Counted from the first letter of the stretch, positions 8,298-16,264 are shown. The stretch: 26,261 nt of DNA from Campylobacteraceae bacterium (GCA_031259875.1 JAIRKW010000047.1:1-26261), one strand, 5' to 3'. Numbers and translations: made by a program. Notes: generated by a model from the sequence alone, not told the origin.

Positions 8298-9092
8298 TTA
8301 CTCGTCAAAATTCAAGCGAGGTTGTTTTGTAAGTGCGGCTTTTGTCGGACTTGTTTTTGTGAATCGTATCAAGTCTTCCGTGCTTTTAATCTCTGAAGGT
8401 ATATTTTGGCAGGCAGTTTTGAACACCTCTGCCGCACTTCTTGCATCCCAAAGTGCACGGTGCGGTATATTGTTGTCTAATCCAAGCAACTTGCGCATTG
8501 TTTGAAGTCCGTACCGCTCTGCTTGAATAGTTCTCATGGCAAATTTTATCGTACAAAGCCGTCTGTTTAAAAGCGGCGGTAATCCGTAACGCTTATATGC
8601 CTGTGATAAAAAAAAGTAATCAAACTCTGCATTGTGCGCGACAAATATACTGTTTCCTAAAAAAAGACGGAATTTTTCCAATGTTTGTGCTTCACTCGGT
8701 GCATCTTTTAACATCTCTTGCGTGATGCCTGTTAGTTTTATTATCGCTTCGCTTAATATTGGTGTGTGAATAAGAGAGTGAAACTCTTCTGTGATTTTGC
8801 TATTTTTTAGCATTACAGCGCCTATCTCTATGATGTGAGAATCCTGAAACGAGCAGCCGTTTGTCTCTATATCTACAACGCAAAAATACTGCTCCTGCCA
8901 AAAACGCCGCCTTGTATTGAGTGTTATCAAATCCCTTTTGGAGCTGACATCAAGTCCAAGGCAGTTGAGGCTTTCAATATCGTTTATTTCAGCACCTTCG
9001 ACATAATTGCTTTTATTTAACATTTTAAAAAAATACTCTTGCAGCATATCGCTGCGTGCTAATTTATCCGTAAGTTTGTCAAAGTTTTTCAA
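8298..9092 (-). CDS. DnaQ-like DEDDh 3'-5' exonuclease (Pol III epsilon-type)
   Basis: Predicted 3'-5' exonuclease for proofreading or RNA/DNA trimming. All three exonuclease motifs are intact: VVDIETNG (D74, E76; Exo I), HNAEFDYFFL (D158; Exo II) and HRALWDARSA (H211, D216; Exo III of the DEDDh type). About 68 residues before the nuclease domain form an N-terminal extension not found in the short E. coli epsilon subunit. Length is 264 aa. The ATG at 9092-9090 overlaps the trpF stop by four bases. Relatives in Campylobacterota are usually annotated dnaQ, but whether this is the replicative proofreading subunit cannot be told from sequence, so I give no symbol. Confidence 0.9.
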   Translation of the reverse strand: MKNFDKLTDKLARSDMLQEYFFKMLNKSNYVEGAEINDIESLNCLGLDVSSKRDLITLNTRRRFWQEQYFCVVDIETNGCSFQDSHIIEIGAVMLKNSKITEEFHSLIHTPILSEAIIKLTGITQEMLKDAPSEAQTLEKFRLFLGNSIFVAHNAEFDYFFLSQAYKRYGLPPLLNRRLCTIKFAMRTIQAERYGLQTMRKLLGLDNNIPHRALWDARSAAEVFKTACQNIPSEIKSTEDLIRFTKTSPTKAALTKQPRLNFDE

Positions 9093-9676
9093 GATTTTGC
9101 GCTTTTTATAAATTTAACTATTTTTTGCGCATCTTTTTTACCATATGAAAGTTCTACTCCGCTGTTAACATCAACACCGTAAAATCCAAAACGTTTTATA
9201 TCTTCAAGCATATCTGCATATAATCCGCCGGCTAAAATGATTTTAGAACAGTCAACTCCATCAAACCAAGACAAATCAACGCCTTTGCCTTCCCCGCCGT
9301 ATTTTTGCGTGAATGCATCTATAAGGCGGTAAGATGAGGCTAATTTATGTATATCTTTTTTCTCTTTTGCTCTTACTACTCTTATGAATGGCACTTCAAG
9401 TTTTGAGAGAAGATCATCGTCTGCGTCAAAATGTATCTGTGCCAAATCAATTTTTGCCTCTTTGCATACAGCATTGATAACTTGTGCACTTTCATTCACG
9501 AAAACACCTGTCTTTGTTATGAATGGAGGTAATTTTATGCTTATATTTTTGGCATTATTTACACTGATAAATCGCGGCGAATGTGGGTAAAATATAAATC
9601 CGACAGCATCTGCGCCGCTTTTAACACAAAGCATAGCATCCTCATAATTAGTAATGCCGCAGATTTTAACTCTCAT
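9089..9676 (-). CDS. trpF: Phosphoribosylanthranilate isomerase (TrpF)
   Basis: Catalyses the Amadori rearrangement of N-(5-phosphoribosyl)anthranilate in tryptophan synthesis. The 195-residue TIM barrel starts MRVKICGITNYEDA, with the catalytic Cys in KICG (residue 6). SGADAVGFIFYPHSPRFI follows. The catalytic-Asp strand is LIDAFTQKYGGEGKGVDLSW, and GGLYADMLED forms the phosphate loop. The usual QLHG segment reads QIHFD. The ATG immediately follows the rpe stop, with GAGG about 6 bases upstream. A lone trpF in an operon with rpe and an exonuclease, rather than in a trp operon, shows that the pathway genes are dispersed. Confidence 0.94.
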   Translation of the reverse strand: MRVKICGITNYEDAMLCVKSGADAVGFIFYPHSPRFISVNNAKNISIKLPPFITKTGVFVNESAQVINAVCKEAKIDLAQIHFDADDDLLSKLEVPFIRVVRAKEKKDIHKLASSYRLIDAFTQKYGGEGKGVDLSWFDGVDCSKIILAGGLYADMLEDIKRFGFYGVDVNSGVELSYGKKDAQKIVKFIKSAKS

Positions 9677-10318
9677 CTACACCCTCAAAGAATCTATAGC
9701 ATTTTTATATGAAGACGAGCCAAAAATATAATTGCCTGCTACTACTATATCAGTACCCGCATTTTTTAATGAATGTATATTTTTGTCAGTTACGCCGCCG
9801 TCTACCTCTATTAAAGTCTTTAGTCCTGCGCTGTCTATCATTTTGCGCAAAATCTCAATCTTTTTAAGCGTTGATGGTATAAAGCTCTGTCCGCCAAATC
9901 CTGGATTTACACTCATCAAAAGCACCATATCGAGCTCTTCTAAAATATATTCTATACTTTTTGGTGAAGTGTGCGGGTTTAAAACTATAGCGGGGCTGAT
10001 GCCACAGCTTTTTATCTTCTGTATAAGGCGGTGCGGGTGTTTTTCTTCTTCAATATGAAATGAGAGATATTTTGGTTTTAGGGGAGCAAAAAGTTCTGTA
10101 AAAAATGTGTTATTTTGTACCATAAGGTGTATATCTAAAGGTTTTGAGGAGGCTTTTGCAGCCGCACTGACAACAACAGGCCCTATTGTGAGATTTGGCA
10201 CAAAGTGTCCGTCCATTACGTCTATATGCACTAAATCGCATCCAGCATTACAAATCGCTTGCACCTCTTCGTGCAGTTTGCCGAAATTTGCAGATAAAAT
10301 ACTTGGAGCTATCAACAT
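9677..10318 (-). CDS. rpe: Ribulose-phosphate 3-epimerase (Rpe)
   Basis: Interconverts ribulose-5-phosphate and xylulose-5-phosphate in the pentose phosphate pathway. TIM-barrel signatures are MLIAPSILSANFGKLHEEV, VHIDVMDGHFVPNLTIGP (metal-binding His and Asp), LMSVNPGFGGQSFI, LIEVDGGV and IVVAGNYIFG. I chose the ATG at 10318 (213 aa) because AGAAGG lies 6 bases upstream and the family starts at this point. The in-frame ATG at 10351 would add 11 non-conserved residues and would lie across the predicted -10 box. It is the first gene of the rpe-trpF-exonuclease-DUF192 operon and abuts trpF. Confidence 0.95.
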   Translation of the reverse strand: MLIAPSILSANFGKLHEEVQAICNAGCDLVHIDVMDGHFVPNLTIGPVVVSAAAKASSKPLDIHLMVQNNTFFTELFAPLKPKYLSFHIEEEKHPHRLIQKIKSCGISPAIVLNPHTSPKSIEYILEELDMVLLMSVNPGFGGQSFIPSTLKKIEILRKMIDSAGLKTLIEVDGGVTDKNIHSLKNAGTDIVVAGNYIFGSSSYKNAIDSLRV

Positions 10319-10349
10319 AGCAAACCTTCTTATTGAAAAAATAACGACC

Positions 10350-10355
10350 ATTGTA
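10350..10355 (-). promoter_or_regulatory. Predicted extended -10 promoter for the rpe operon
   Basis: Minus strand reads TGCTACAAT, an extended -10 (TGnTACAAT), about 32 bases upstream of the rpe ATG at 10318. Confidence 0.5.
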
Positions 10356-10386
10356 GCAAAAGTTAGCTTATGGCAGCTATTTTGGC

Positions 10387-10392
10387 TATAAT
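10387..10392 (+). promoter_or_regulatory. Predicted -10 box for the agmatine deiminase gene
   Basis: TATAAT lying 22 bases upstream of the preferred ATG at 10415. Together with the rpe promoter it makes a compact divergent promoter pair. Confidence 0.5.
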
Positions 10393-10414
10393 AGCGCGCA
10401 AAAAAAGAGAGAAA

Positions 10415-11392
10415 ATGAAACGATTATTTGCCGAATGGGAACGACAAAGTTCACTTTTGCTTGCTTTGCCTCATAAAAAAACCGATTGGCTGCCTTATCT
10501 TAATGAAATACTTTTGGCTTATCAAAAGTTTATCAAAGCAGCTTCTTTGTATCAGCACTGCACTGTTTTATGTGCCGATAAAAAAGAGGCTGAAAAACTG
10601 CTTGCAGGTATTCATAATATAACACTTATAGAGCTGCTTACAAACGATACATGGATAAGGGATTTTGGCGCAATTGATGTTGAAGATGACAGTAAGATTA
10701 TCTCGTATGATTTTACATTTAACGCGTGGGGCGGGAAATTTGAAGCTGCGCTTGATAACGCAGTCAATCAAAAACTTTACAAAAGCGGTTATATGAAAAA
10801 TAAGCTTGTAAATATACCGCTTGTGCTTGAAGGCGGCAGTATAGACAGTAACGGCGAGGGCGTACTTTTGACGACTTCGAAATGTCTTTTGGAAGAGAAT
10901 AGAAATCCTAATCTTAACAAAAACGAGATAGATGCCAAATTAAAAGAACTGTTCGGATTAAAGCAGATAATTTGGCTTGAACATGGTTTTTTAAGAGGCG
11001 ACGATACGGACTCTCATGTAGATACGCTTGCTCGTTTTATTACAAAAGATACGATAGCATATACAATATGCGAAGACGAAAAAGACGAACATTTTGAAGA
11101 GTTAAAAAAAATGGAAGAGCAGTTAGAAAACACAGGATTTAACTTGCTTCCTTTGCCTTTGCCAAAACCGATATTTTACGAAGGCAAACGTTTGCCGGCT
11201 ACTTATGCCAATTTTATTTTTGTAAACGGCGCTGTTTTGATGCCGGTGCATAACGACGCAAATGATTTGAGAGTAAAAGAGCTTTTGGAGCGTTCATTGC
11301 CGAATCGCAAAATAGTCGGAGTGGATGCCGTCGTTTTTATCCGTCAATATGGAAGTTTGCACTGTGCAAGTATGAATAAATTTGTATTATAA
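10415..11392 (+). CDS. aguA: Agmatine deiminase family protein
   Basis: Hydrolyses agmatine to N-carbamoylputrescine and ammonia, a step from arginine to putrescine. The 325 residues contain the guanidino-modifying fold motifs: TNDTWIRDFGAI (about 77-87), NIPLVLEGGSIDSNGEGVLL (about 133-152), WLEHGFLRGDDTDSHVDTLA with the catalytic His, and GSLHCASM near the C terminus with the nucleophilic Cys (about residue 317). I chose the ATG at 10415 because the protein starts MKRLFAEWERQ as in relatives. An in-frame ATG at 10370 would extend back through the -10 box. No N-carbamoylputrescine amidase gene is adjacent. The family also contains peptidylarginine deiminase-like members, but the length fits agmatine deiminase. 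Confidence 0.88.
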   Translation: MKRLFAEWERQSSLLLALPHKKTDWLPYLNEILLAYQKFIKAASLYQHCTVLCADKKEAEKLLAGIHNITLIELLTNDTWIRDFGAIDVEDDSKIISYDFTFNAWGGKFEAALDNAVNQKLYKSGYMKNKLVNIPLVLEGGSIDSNGEGVLLTTSKCLLEENRNPNLNKNEIDAKLKELFGLKQIIWLEHGFLRGDDTDSHVDTLARFITKDTIAYTICEDEKDEHFEELKKMEEQLENTGFNLLPLPLPKPIFYEGKRLPATYANFIFVNGAVLMPVHNDANDLRVKELLERSLPNRKIVGVDAVVFIRQYGSLHCASMNKFVL

Positions 11393-11430
11393 AAAAATTT
11401 GATTTTAATGATTTTATCAACTATTTGTGT

Positions 11431-11436
11431 TATAAT
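11431..11436 (+). promoter_or_regulatory. Predicted -10 box for rpmB
   Basis: TATAAT preceded by TTTGTGT, with a weak TTATC-like element about 17 bases upstream. It lies 63 bases before the rpmB ATG, leaving a leader of about 55 bases. Confidence 0.5.
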
Positions 11437-11498
11437 CACAACTTTGCTTGGTATTTTTACCATTTTACCAAACTCAAAATCTATTTAAAGGATTTACA

Positions 11499-11687
11499 AT
11501 GTCAAGAAAATGCGCGCTTACAGGCAAAGGACCTCTTGTAGGAAACAATGTCAGCCATGCCAATAATAAAACAAAAAGACGCTTTTTGCCAAATCTTCGC
11601 ACAGTAAAAGTCACTCTTGAGGATGGAACTACACGAAAGATTAAAGTTGCAGCCTCAACGCTTAGAACGATGAAGAAAAACGGCTGA
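11499..11687 (+). CDS. rpmB: Large ribosomal subunit protein bL28
   Basis: 62-residue ribosomal protein. It starts MSRKCALTGKGPLVGNNVSH and has the conserved RRFLPNLRTVKVTLEDGTTR segment and a basic tail. Only one Cys is present (residue 5), so this is the zinc-free form. The ATG at 11499 is preceded by AAAGGA. Upstream in-frame starts would add non-homologous residues. A K+ channel gene follows 25 bases later; rpmB next to this channel gene is, as I recall, also the order in Helicobacter pylori (HP0491-HP0490). Confidence 0.97.
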   Translation: MSRKCALTGKGPLVGNNVSHANNKTKRRFLPNLRTVKVTLEDGTTRKIKVAASTLRTMKKNG

Positions 11688-11712
11688 TTTTTTACCCCGC
11701 AGGGAGTGAATT

Positions 11713-12843
11713 ATGAACTTTTTTAACAAAAAGGATAAATCACCCCGAGGGTGGCGCTCTGCCGCCCCCAAAGTCAAAATAGATAATCAAATATACGAAC
11801 AGTTAAAACCGCTGAGACTGCCTCTGATACTGCTTGTCACAATTATGATGATAGGCACTATAGGCTATGTCTTAATAGATGATTTCACTCTTATAGATGC
11901 TATATATCAGTCAGGTTCTACATTTACGACTGTAGGATTCGGAGAGATAGGCAAAATATCCACAGCAGGACGCTTTTTTACTATCGGACTGATTGTTTTG
12001 GGATTTGCCGTTTTCTCATTTTCAATCGGTGTTTTGATAGATATGATAAATAGAGGCGTCATTACAAAACTCATCAAGGAGCGTAGAATGCTTCAAAGAA
12101 TCGCACGGCTTAAGAACCATTTTGTTATCTGCCATCACAACAGTTTTACAATAGAATTAGCTAAACAGTTTCGCCAAAACCATATACCTTTTGTTGTTGT
12201 GGATAATTCGCCTGATTTTGAGTATATAGCCAAACAAAATCAATATCCATATTACGTTGAAGGCGAACCGCACACGGAGTTATCTATTCTCAAATCCTCT
12301 CTCGCGTCCGCCAGAGGCGTAGTAACGTTAAGCGAACATGTAGCGGACAATATCGCTCAAGTTGTCACAACGAGGCTTTATGAAAAAGAGCTTGGATTAA
12401 AAAAAGCTTTTTTTATTATGGCGCATGCAAGCAATGACAGTGAAGCGGAGAGATTAAAAAAACTTGGAGCAGATTCTGTTGTATCGCCTTCAAAGCTTGT
12501 GGCGCAGCGATTGAGCGCTGTCAGTTTGCATCCTGAGATGCAAAATATAATGGAAAATCTACTCTCTAAAAAAGACACTCCAGTCAATATTGAAGAGGTT
12601 GTGATACCGGAATTTTCTTGGATAATATTTAAAAAACTAAAAGAAACACATTTAAGAGACATAACAAATGTGAGTGTTGTTGGCATCAGTGATTTAAATG
12701 GTAAATTTCTGCCGATGCCGCGCGGCGATACGATTATCGGCATAAACGCAAAGCTTTTGATTGTTGGTACAAATGAGAGCATTGTAAATCTTAAAAGACT
12801 TATTAGGCGCAAAACAAAACCGGAGGAGTTGAAATATGTTTGA
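11713..12843 (+). CDS. Two-helix K+ channel with C-terminal RCK (TrkA-N/TrkA-C) domains
   Basis: Predicted inner-membrane potassium channel subunit (tetrameric in the family), related to the H. pylori HpKchA type. TM1 lies at about residues 35-55. The pore helix and selectivity filter TTVGFGE are at 72-78, with Phe instead of the classical Tyr. TM2 is at about 88-111. A Rossmann-like RCK_N domain follows (about 135-255), and an RCK_C domain fills the C terminus, ending near LLIVGT. The first RCK strand reads FVICHHNSFTIELA, where the usual glycine-rich GxGxxG is absent. Length is 376 aa. The gene overlaps argJ by eight bases. Confidence 0.9.
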   Translation: MNFFNKKDKSPRGWRSAAPKVKIDNQIYEQLKPLRLPLILLVTIMMIGTIGYVLIDDFTLIDAIYQSGSTFTTVGFGEIGKISTAGRFFTIGLIVLGFAVFSFSIGVLIDMINRGVITKLIKERRMLQRIARLKNHFVICHHNSFTIELAKQFRQNHIPFVVVDNSPDFEYIAKQNQYPYYVEGEPHTELSILKSSLASARGVVTLSEHVADNIAQVVTTRLYEKELGLKKAFFIMAHASNDSEAERLKKLGADSVVSPSKLVAQRLSAVSLHPEMQNIMENLLSKKDTPVNIEEVVIPEFSWIIFKKLKETHLRDITNVSVVGISDLNGKFLPMPRGDTIIGINAKLLIVGTNESIVNLKRLIRRKTKPEELKYV

Positions 12844-14017
12844 TATTATTTCCATAAAAGGCGGACTTGACAACGTGGAAGGTTTTTTTAGCGGCGGCGT
12901 AAATGTCGGGCTGAAACCTGAAGGCAAAAATGATGTGGCTTTCATAAGAACCAGCGAGCCTGCCTTAGTCGGAGCAATATTTACGTCAAATAAGTTTCAA
13001 GCCGCACCTATTAAGCATTTTAAACGGTACGGCGAAACGTTTTTGACAAATTTTATTCTAATAAACTCCAAAAATGCTAATGCTATGACTGGCGTGGAGG
13101 GTATAAACGATATAGATGAGATTTTTTCACACTTGCCTGTCAGTGCGCTGAATCCTATTATGAGTTCTACGGGAGTTATCGGGTGCAGATTAAATAGAAG
13201 TAAAATCATTAAAGCTTTTGAACTTTTTGATTTTAATGGTAAAAATTCCAACGCGGCAGCTAATGCGATTATGACGACAGATAGATTTAAAAAAGAGATT
13301 TGTCTAAGAGTTGACGTGAAAGAGGGCGGCAGTTTTCATGTAGCCGCGATAGCTAAAGGTGCCGGTATGATATGTCCGTCTCTTGCCACAATGCTCTGCT
13401 TTATAGCTACGGATGCCAAAGTGCCGCAGGATGAGATGACCTTGCTTCTAAATGAAGCTGCGGAGGAGAGTTTTAACGCAATAAGCGTGGACGGTGATAC
13501 ATCCACAAATGATACTGTGATGCTTATTAGCTCGGGTAAAAGCGGCATTTGGGACAGAGAAGCTTTTATGCAGGCTTTGAAACTTTTGACAAGAGAGTTA
13601 GCGTTTCTAGTCGTAAAAGACGGCGAAGGCAGCAGAAAAATGGTTGCATTTGAAGTGAAAAATGCTGCTACCTTAGAAGATGCCAAAACTGCTGCCAAAA
13701 CTTTAAGCAATTCGCTTTTGGTAAAAACGGCGCTTTTCGGCGAAGACCCGAATTGGGGACGTATAGCTTCAACGATAGGAGCCAGCGGTGTTGTCTGTGA
13801 CGAAGAGAGACTATATATAAAGTATGATGACGTACTTGTATATTCGCCTTCTCAAAAAGAGATGAACGCAGAGGTCGAGAGTGCGGCAAATCGCGTTATG
13901 AAGCAGGAGAGTTACAAAATTTGCTGCGATTTGGGTGTGGGTGATAAAAGTTACACGGCATATGGATGTGATTTGGGGCATGAATATGTAAGTATCAATG
14001 CCGATTATCGTTCATAA
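12836..14017 (+). CDS. argJ: Bifunctional ornithine acetyltransferase / N-acetylglutamate synthase (ArgJ)
   Basis: Recycles the acetyl group from N-acetylornithine to glutamate in arginine synthesis. The precursor self-cleaves into two chains. The cleavage site is KGAGMICPSLATMLCFIATD, with the nucleophilic Thr at about residue 185 (ATML). Other family features are NSKNANAMTG (about 77-86), STGVIG (about 111-116), SVDGDTSTNDTVMLISSG and GEDPNWGRIASTIGASG. Length 393 aa is normal. The start overlaps the K+ channel stop by eight bases, with GGAGG 12 bases before the ATG. Whether it can use acetyl-CoA (bifunctional) cannot be read from sequence alone. Confidence 0.95.
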   Translation: MFDIISIKGGLDNVEGFFSGGVNVGLKPEGKNDVAFIRTSEPALVGAIFTSNKFQAAPIKHFKRYGETFLTNFILINSKNANAMTGVEGINDIDEIFSHLPVSALNPIMSSTGVIGCRLNRSKIIKAFELFDFNGKNSNAAANAIMTTDRFKKEICLRVDVKEGGSFHVAAIAKGAGMICPSLATMLCFIATDAKVPQDEMTLLLNEAAEESFNAISVDGDTSTNDTVMLISSGKSGIWDREAFMQALKLLTRELAFLVVKDGEGSRKMVAFEVKNAATLEDAKTAAKTLSNSLLVKTALFGEDPNWGRIASTIGASGVVCDEERLYIKYDDVLVYSPSQKEMNAEVESAANRVMKQESYKICCDLGVGDKSYTAYGCDLGHEYVSINADYRS

Positions 14018-14037
14018 GATTTTAATGACAAAATCGT

Positions 14038-14043
14038 TAAAAT
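14038..14043 (+). promoter_or_regulatory. Possible -10 box for the YdcH/DUF465 gene
   Basis: TAAAAT, 27 bases before the ATG, in a 53-base gap after argJ. The gap also holds a 6-bp inverted repeat (14018-14023 with 14030-14035) that could be a weak hairpin after argJ. Confidence 0.35.
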
Positions 14044-14070
14044 AAAAAAATTTTTATAAGGAGAATCGCT

Positions 14071-14298
14071 ATGTTGCATGAGTATCGTGACATTATTACA
14101 AAGTTAAAACAAGAAGATGCGCATTTTGCTAAAATTTTTGAAAAGCATAATGACTTAGACCAAAAAATTTTAGATGTCGAAGAAGGCAGAGAGCATATGG
14201 ACTCATTCGAGCTTGAAACTCTCAAAAAAGAGAAACTTCGCCTCAAAGATGAAGCTTATGCTTCAATTATCGCGTATAAAAAAGCAAACAGCCTCTAA
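14071..14298 (+). CDS. YdcH/DUF465 family small coiled-coil protein
   Basis: 75-residue, highly charged, predicted all-helical protein. LHEYRDIITKLKQEDAHFAK is followed by IFEKHNDLDQKI, then a second helix, FELETLKKEKLRLKDEAYA. This matches the DUF465/YdcH pattern (two helices around an HNxLDxxI-like turn). Function is unknown. A strong AAGGAG (14058-14063) precedes the ATG. It ends four bases before a perfect hairpin terminator that also serves the convergent MFS gene. Confidence 0.88.
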   Translation: MLHEYRDIITKLKQEDAHFAKIFEKHNDLDQKILDVEEGREHMDSFELETLKKEKLRLKDEAYASIIAYKKANSL

Positions 14299-14301
14299 TA
14301 A

Positions 14302-14325
14302 AAATCTCCCTGCGAAGGGAGATTT
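14302..14325. terminator. Bidirectional intrinsic terminator
   Basis: Perfect 10-bp stem (14302-14311 with 14316-14325) closed by a GCGA tetraloop. It is flanked by A-rich DNA on the left, giving a T run for minus-strand transcripts, and TTATT on the right. It lies between the convergent DUF465 and MFS genes, and its last two bases belong to the MFS stop codon. Confidence 0.8.
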
Positions 14326-15517
14326 ATTCTGTATAATTTCTTTTAACCCACATCCAATAAAAACCGCCTATTATAAATAAGACACCTAACAATCCCGTTA
14401 TAACGGCTATTTCAAATCCAGACTGATACAAAAAACCACACAAAAATGAGATGAATGAACTTACTCCCATCAAAAACATATCGTTAAATGCTATCATTCT
14501 GCCGATGTAACCTTTTGAAACGGAATTTTGAAGCATTGTGTAAGTATATGACCATATGGTTGAAGAGAAAAGTCCTGCTAAAAATATGCCGATAAACGCA
14601 AGATAAAAGTTAAATTGCAATACTGCCCAGATAATAATGCCTGCCCCTTGCGCAAAAAAGAAGAGATGAAAACTTTTTATATTTACAAAGCGGCTGAATG
14701 CTGCCGCTCCAAGCGTAAGAGCCAGCGCACGGAATGAATTGATAAAGCCGATAACTAAAGATGCGCCAAATACGGCATAATAAACTTTATCTGCTAAAAG
14801 CGCTACGATAACGTCATATGAAGCGATACCGACACAAGCGTGAAGAATAATAATGTGAAGAATTTTCGGATTGCGTTTTAGGTATAAAAATCCCTCTTTA
14901 AACATAAATAAAAACTGTTCGCTTTTTTGTAAAACAAGTGATGGGACTTTAACACTCCAAAGTAGTCCAAGTCCGGCTAAAAACAATACAGCGTCAGCTA
15001 TAAATGCACTTTTTACGCCGTATATATAGACAAAAAATCCAGCAAGCCCCATTCCTGCAGTGTAAGATACAGACCAGATAATAGAGTGAATTTCGTTTGC
15101 AAGCTTTAAGTCGTTGCCTTTTAAAAAGCGAGGCAGCAGACTCATTTCAGTTTGAAAGTATGTGCTGCTTGCTCCCATTCTTAAAAATACTGCTAAAAAC
15201 AGCAGCCAAATCATATCCAAAGAGTTTACTAAAAGCAGAGCCAAAACCGTTATTATCTCTATGATAAAAAGTGTTATCATAAATAATTTTGTAGGAAGTT
15301 TATCTATTAAAACACCGCTAAAAGGTGCTAAAATCATTGTCGGCAAGAATGTTAGAACCGTAACTGCAGAGATAATCCACGCCGTGGCTTCAAGCTTTAT
15401 AAGCAGTGTGTATATTGCGACATTTGAAAACCACGCGCCAAAGTAGCATATAAACTGCACTAAGGAGAGTCTGCGAAGCAAAGCGTTTGCCTGAAAAAGG
15501 AGAATATATTTTCTCAA
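14324..15517 (-). CDS. Major facilitator superfamily (MFS) transporter
   Basis: 397-residue inner-membrane protein with about 10-12 hydrophobic helices spread over its length. The loop after TM2 reads FSGVLIDKLPTKLFMI, close to the MFS motif A region (G-x-L-x-D). It is nearest in style to the MFS_3/EntS-like or lysophospholipid-transporter-like exporters, but the substrate cannot be read from sequence. The start is TTG at 15517-15515, preceded by ATAAACGGACAAAA, a weak ribosome-binding site. It overlaps the esterase stop by four bases, so translational coupling is likely. It is the third gene of a three-gene minus operon (small membrane peptide, GDSL esterase, MFS). Confidence 0.85.
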   Translation of the reverse strand: MRKYILLFQANALLRRLSLVQFICYFGAWFSNVAIYTLLIKLEATAWIISAVTVLTFLPTMILAPFSGVLIDKLPTKLFMITLFIIEIITVLALLLVNSLDMIWLLFLAVFLRMGASSTYFQTEMSLLPRFLKGNDLKLANEIHSIIWSVSYTAGMGLAGFFVYIYGVKSAFIADAVLFLAGLGLLWSVKVPSLVLQKSEQFLFMFKEGFLYLKRNPKILHIIILHACVGIASYDVIVALLADKVYYAVFGASLVIGFINSFRALALTLGAAAFSRFVNIKSFHLFFFAQGAGIIIWAVLQFNFYLAFIGIFLAGLFSSTIWSYTYTMLQNSVSKGYIGRMIAFNDMFLMGVSSFISFLCGFLYQSGFEIAVITGLLGVLFIIGGFYWMWVKRNYTE

Positions 15518-16137
15518 TTTTGTCCGTTTATTATTTTAAAGTGACTATTAAAAAGTTTAGCCAAATTTTGCGCCAACAAGTCGTATCCTGCAGTATTTGG
15601 ATGGATTTGGTCAGATTTTAGCGCTGGGGATTTAATGATTTTGGATAAAGTGTTACCATCATAGATGAGAGTATGCTCATCTGCCAATTCGTCATAAATA
15701 TCATTTGTCGATATCAAAAAACCATTGAGGCTTGGGACACCGACAAAGATTATATCTATATTTTTACTTTTTATGAGGTTTATCATTTTTGATAAATTTT
15801 CTTTTGTCAGACTTAAATCATACTTTCTTAAAATATCATTGCCGCCATGGCAAAGGATAACAATACGCGGATTTATCTCATCAAGCAAGGAGGGTAGTCT
15901 CAAAAGTCCTTCACGACTGTCCTCACCGCTTATTCCTGCATTGATAACGTGCATATTTAATATTTTGCCAAGCTTTGCAGGATAACTTTCATCTTTTTTT
16001 GCACCGAAGCCTTCCGTTAAACTGTCGCCGAAAGCAAGCACTGCGCTTTCTTGCAAAATTTCTGTTTTCGTGTCCGTTTTAATAAATATAACTGCTGCTA
16101 TAAAAACAGTGCCGATTAGTATAATCCACTTTCTCAT
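15514..16137 (-). CDS. SGNH/GDSL-type esterase, TesA-like
   Basis: Predicted periplasm-facing lipolytic or aryl esterase. An N-terminal hydrophobic segment (about residues 4-20) acts as signal peptide or anchor. The four SGNH blocks are intact: AFGDSLTEGFG (Ser39), NAGISGED (Gly68), CHGGNDIL (Asn100) and SDQIHPN (Asp176, His179). Length is 207 aa, as in TesA/lysophospholipase L1 and arylesterase relatives. It starts 2 bases after the stop of a 32-codon membrane peptide gene and overlaps the MFS transporter gene. The substrate is unknown; lysophospholipids or thioesters are typical for the family. Confidence 0.9.
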   Translation of the reverse strand: MRKWIILIGTVFIAAVIFIKTDTKTEILQESAVLAFGDSLTEGFGAKKDESYPAKLGKILNMHVINAGISGEDSREGLLRLPSLLDEINPRIVILCHGGNDILRKYDLSLTKENLSKMINLIKSKNIDIIFVGVPSLNGFLISTNDIYDELADEHTLIYDGNTLSKIIKSPALKSDQIHPNTAGYDLLAQNLAKLFNSHFKIINGQN

Positions 16138-16139
16138 TG

Positions 16140-16238
16140 TTATTTTAAGCTTTCATAAAGCCATCGCAAAAAAAATTCCATCAAAAGCACAGCTGTTATG
16201 AAAAGAACGGCACCAAGCATATAACGCATATAACGCAC
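16140..16238 (-). CDS. Small (32-residue) single-helix membrane peptide, hypothetical
   Basis: Short frame starting at GTG (16238-16236), with a perfect AAGGAG five bases upstream and a TATAAT about 26 bases before that. It encodes a basic N terminus (MRYMRYM), one hydrophobic helix (LGAVLFITAVLLMEFFL) and a charged end (RWLYESLK). The stop is two bases before the esterase ATG (TAACAATG), a spacing typical of coupled genes. The RYM-RYM start comes from a 9-base tandem duplication. I do not recognise the family. The ribosome-binding site, promoter and spacing make translation likely; function is unknown. Confidence 0.65.
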   Translation of the reverse strand: MRYMRYMLGAVLFITAVLLMEFFLRWLYESLK

Positions 16239-16264
16239 AAATTCTCCTTAATTTTTAAAAAAAT

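Noticed and set aside
12378..12812. 144-codon minus-strand open frame inside the K+ channel gene
   Set aside because: It is antisense to a clear RCK domain, its product is low-complexity Ser/Leu/Phe-rich, and no ribosome-binding site or family resemblance is visible.
13336..13710. 124-codon minus-strand open frame inside argJ
   Set aside because: Antisense shadow of a conserved enzyme, with no initiation signal.
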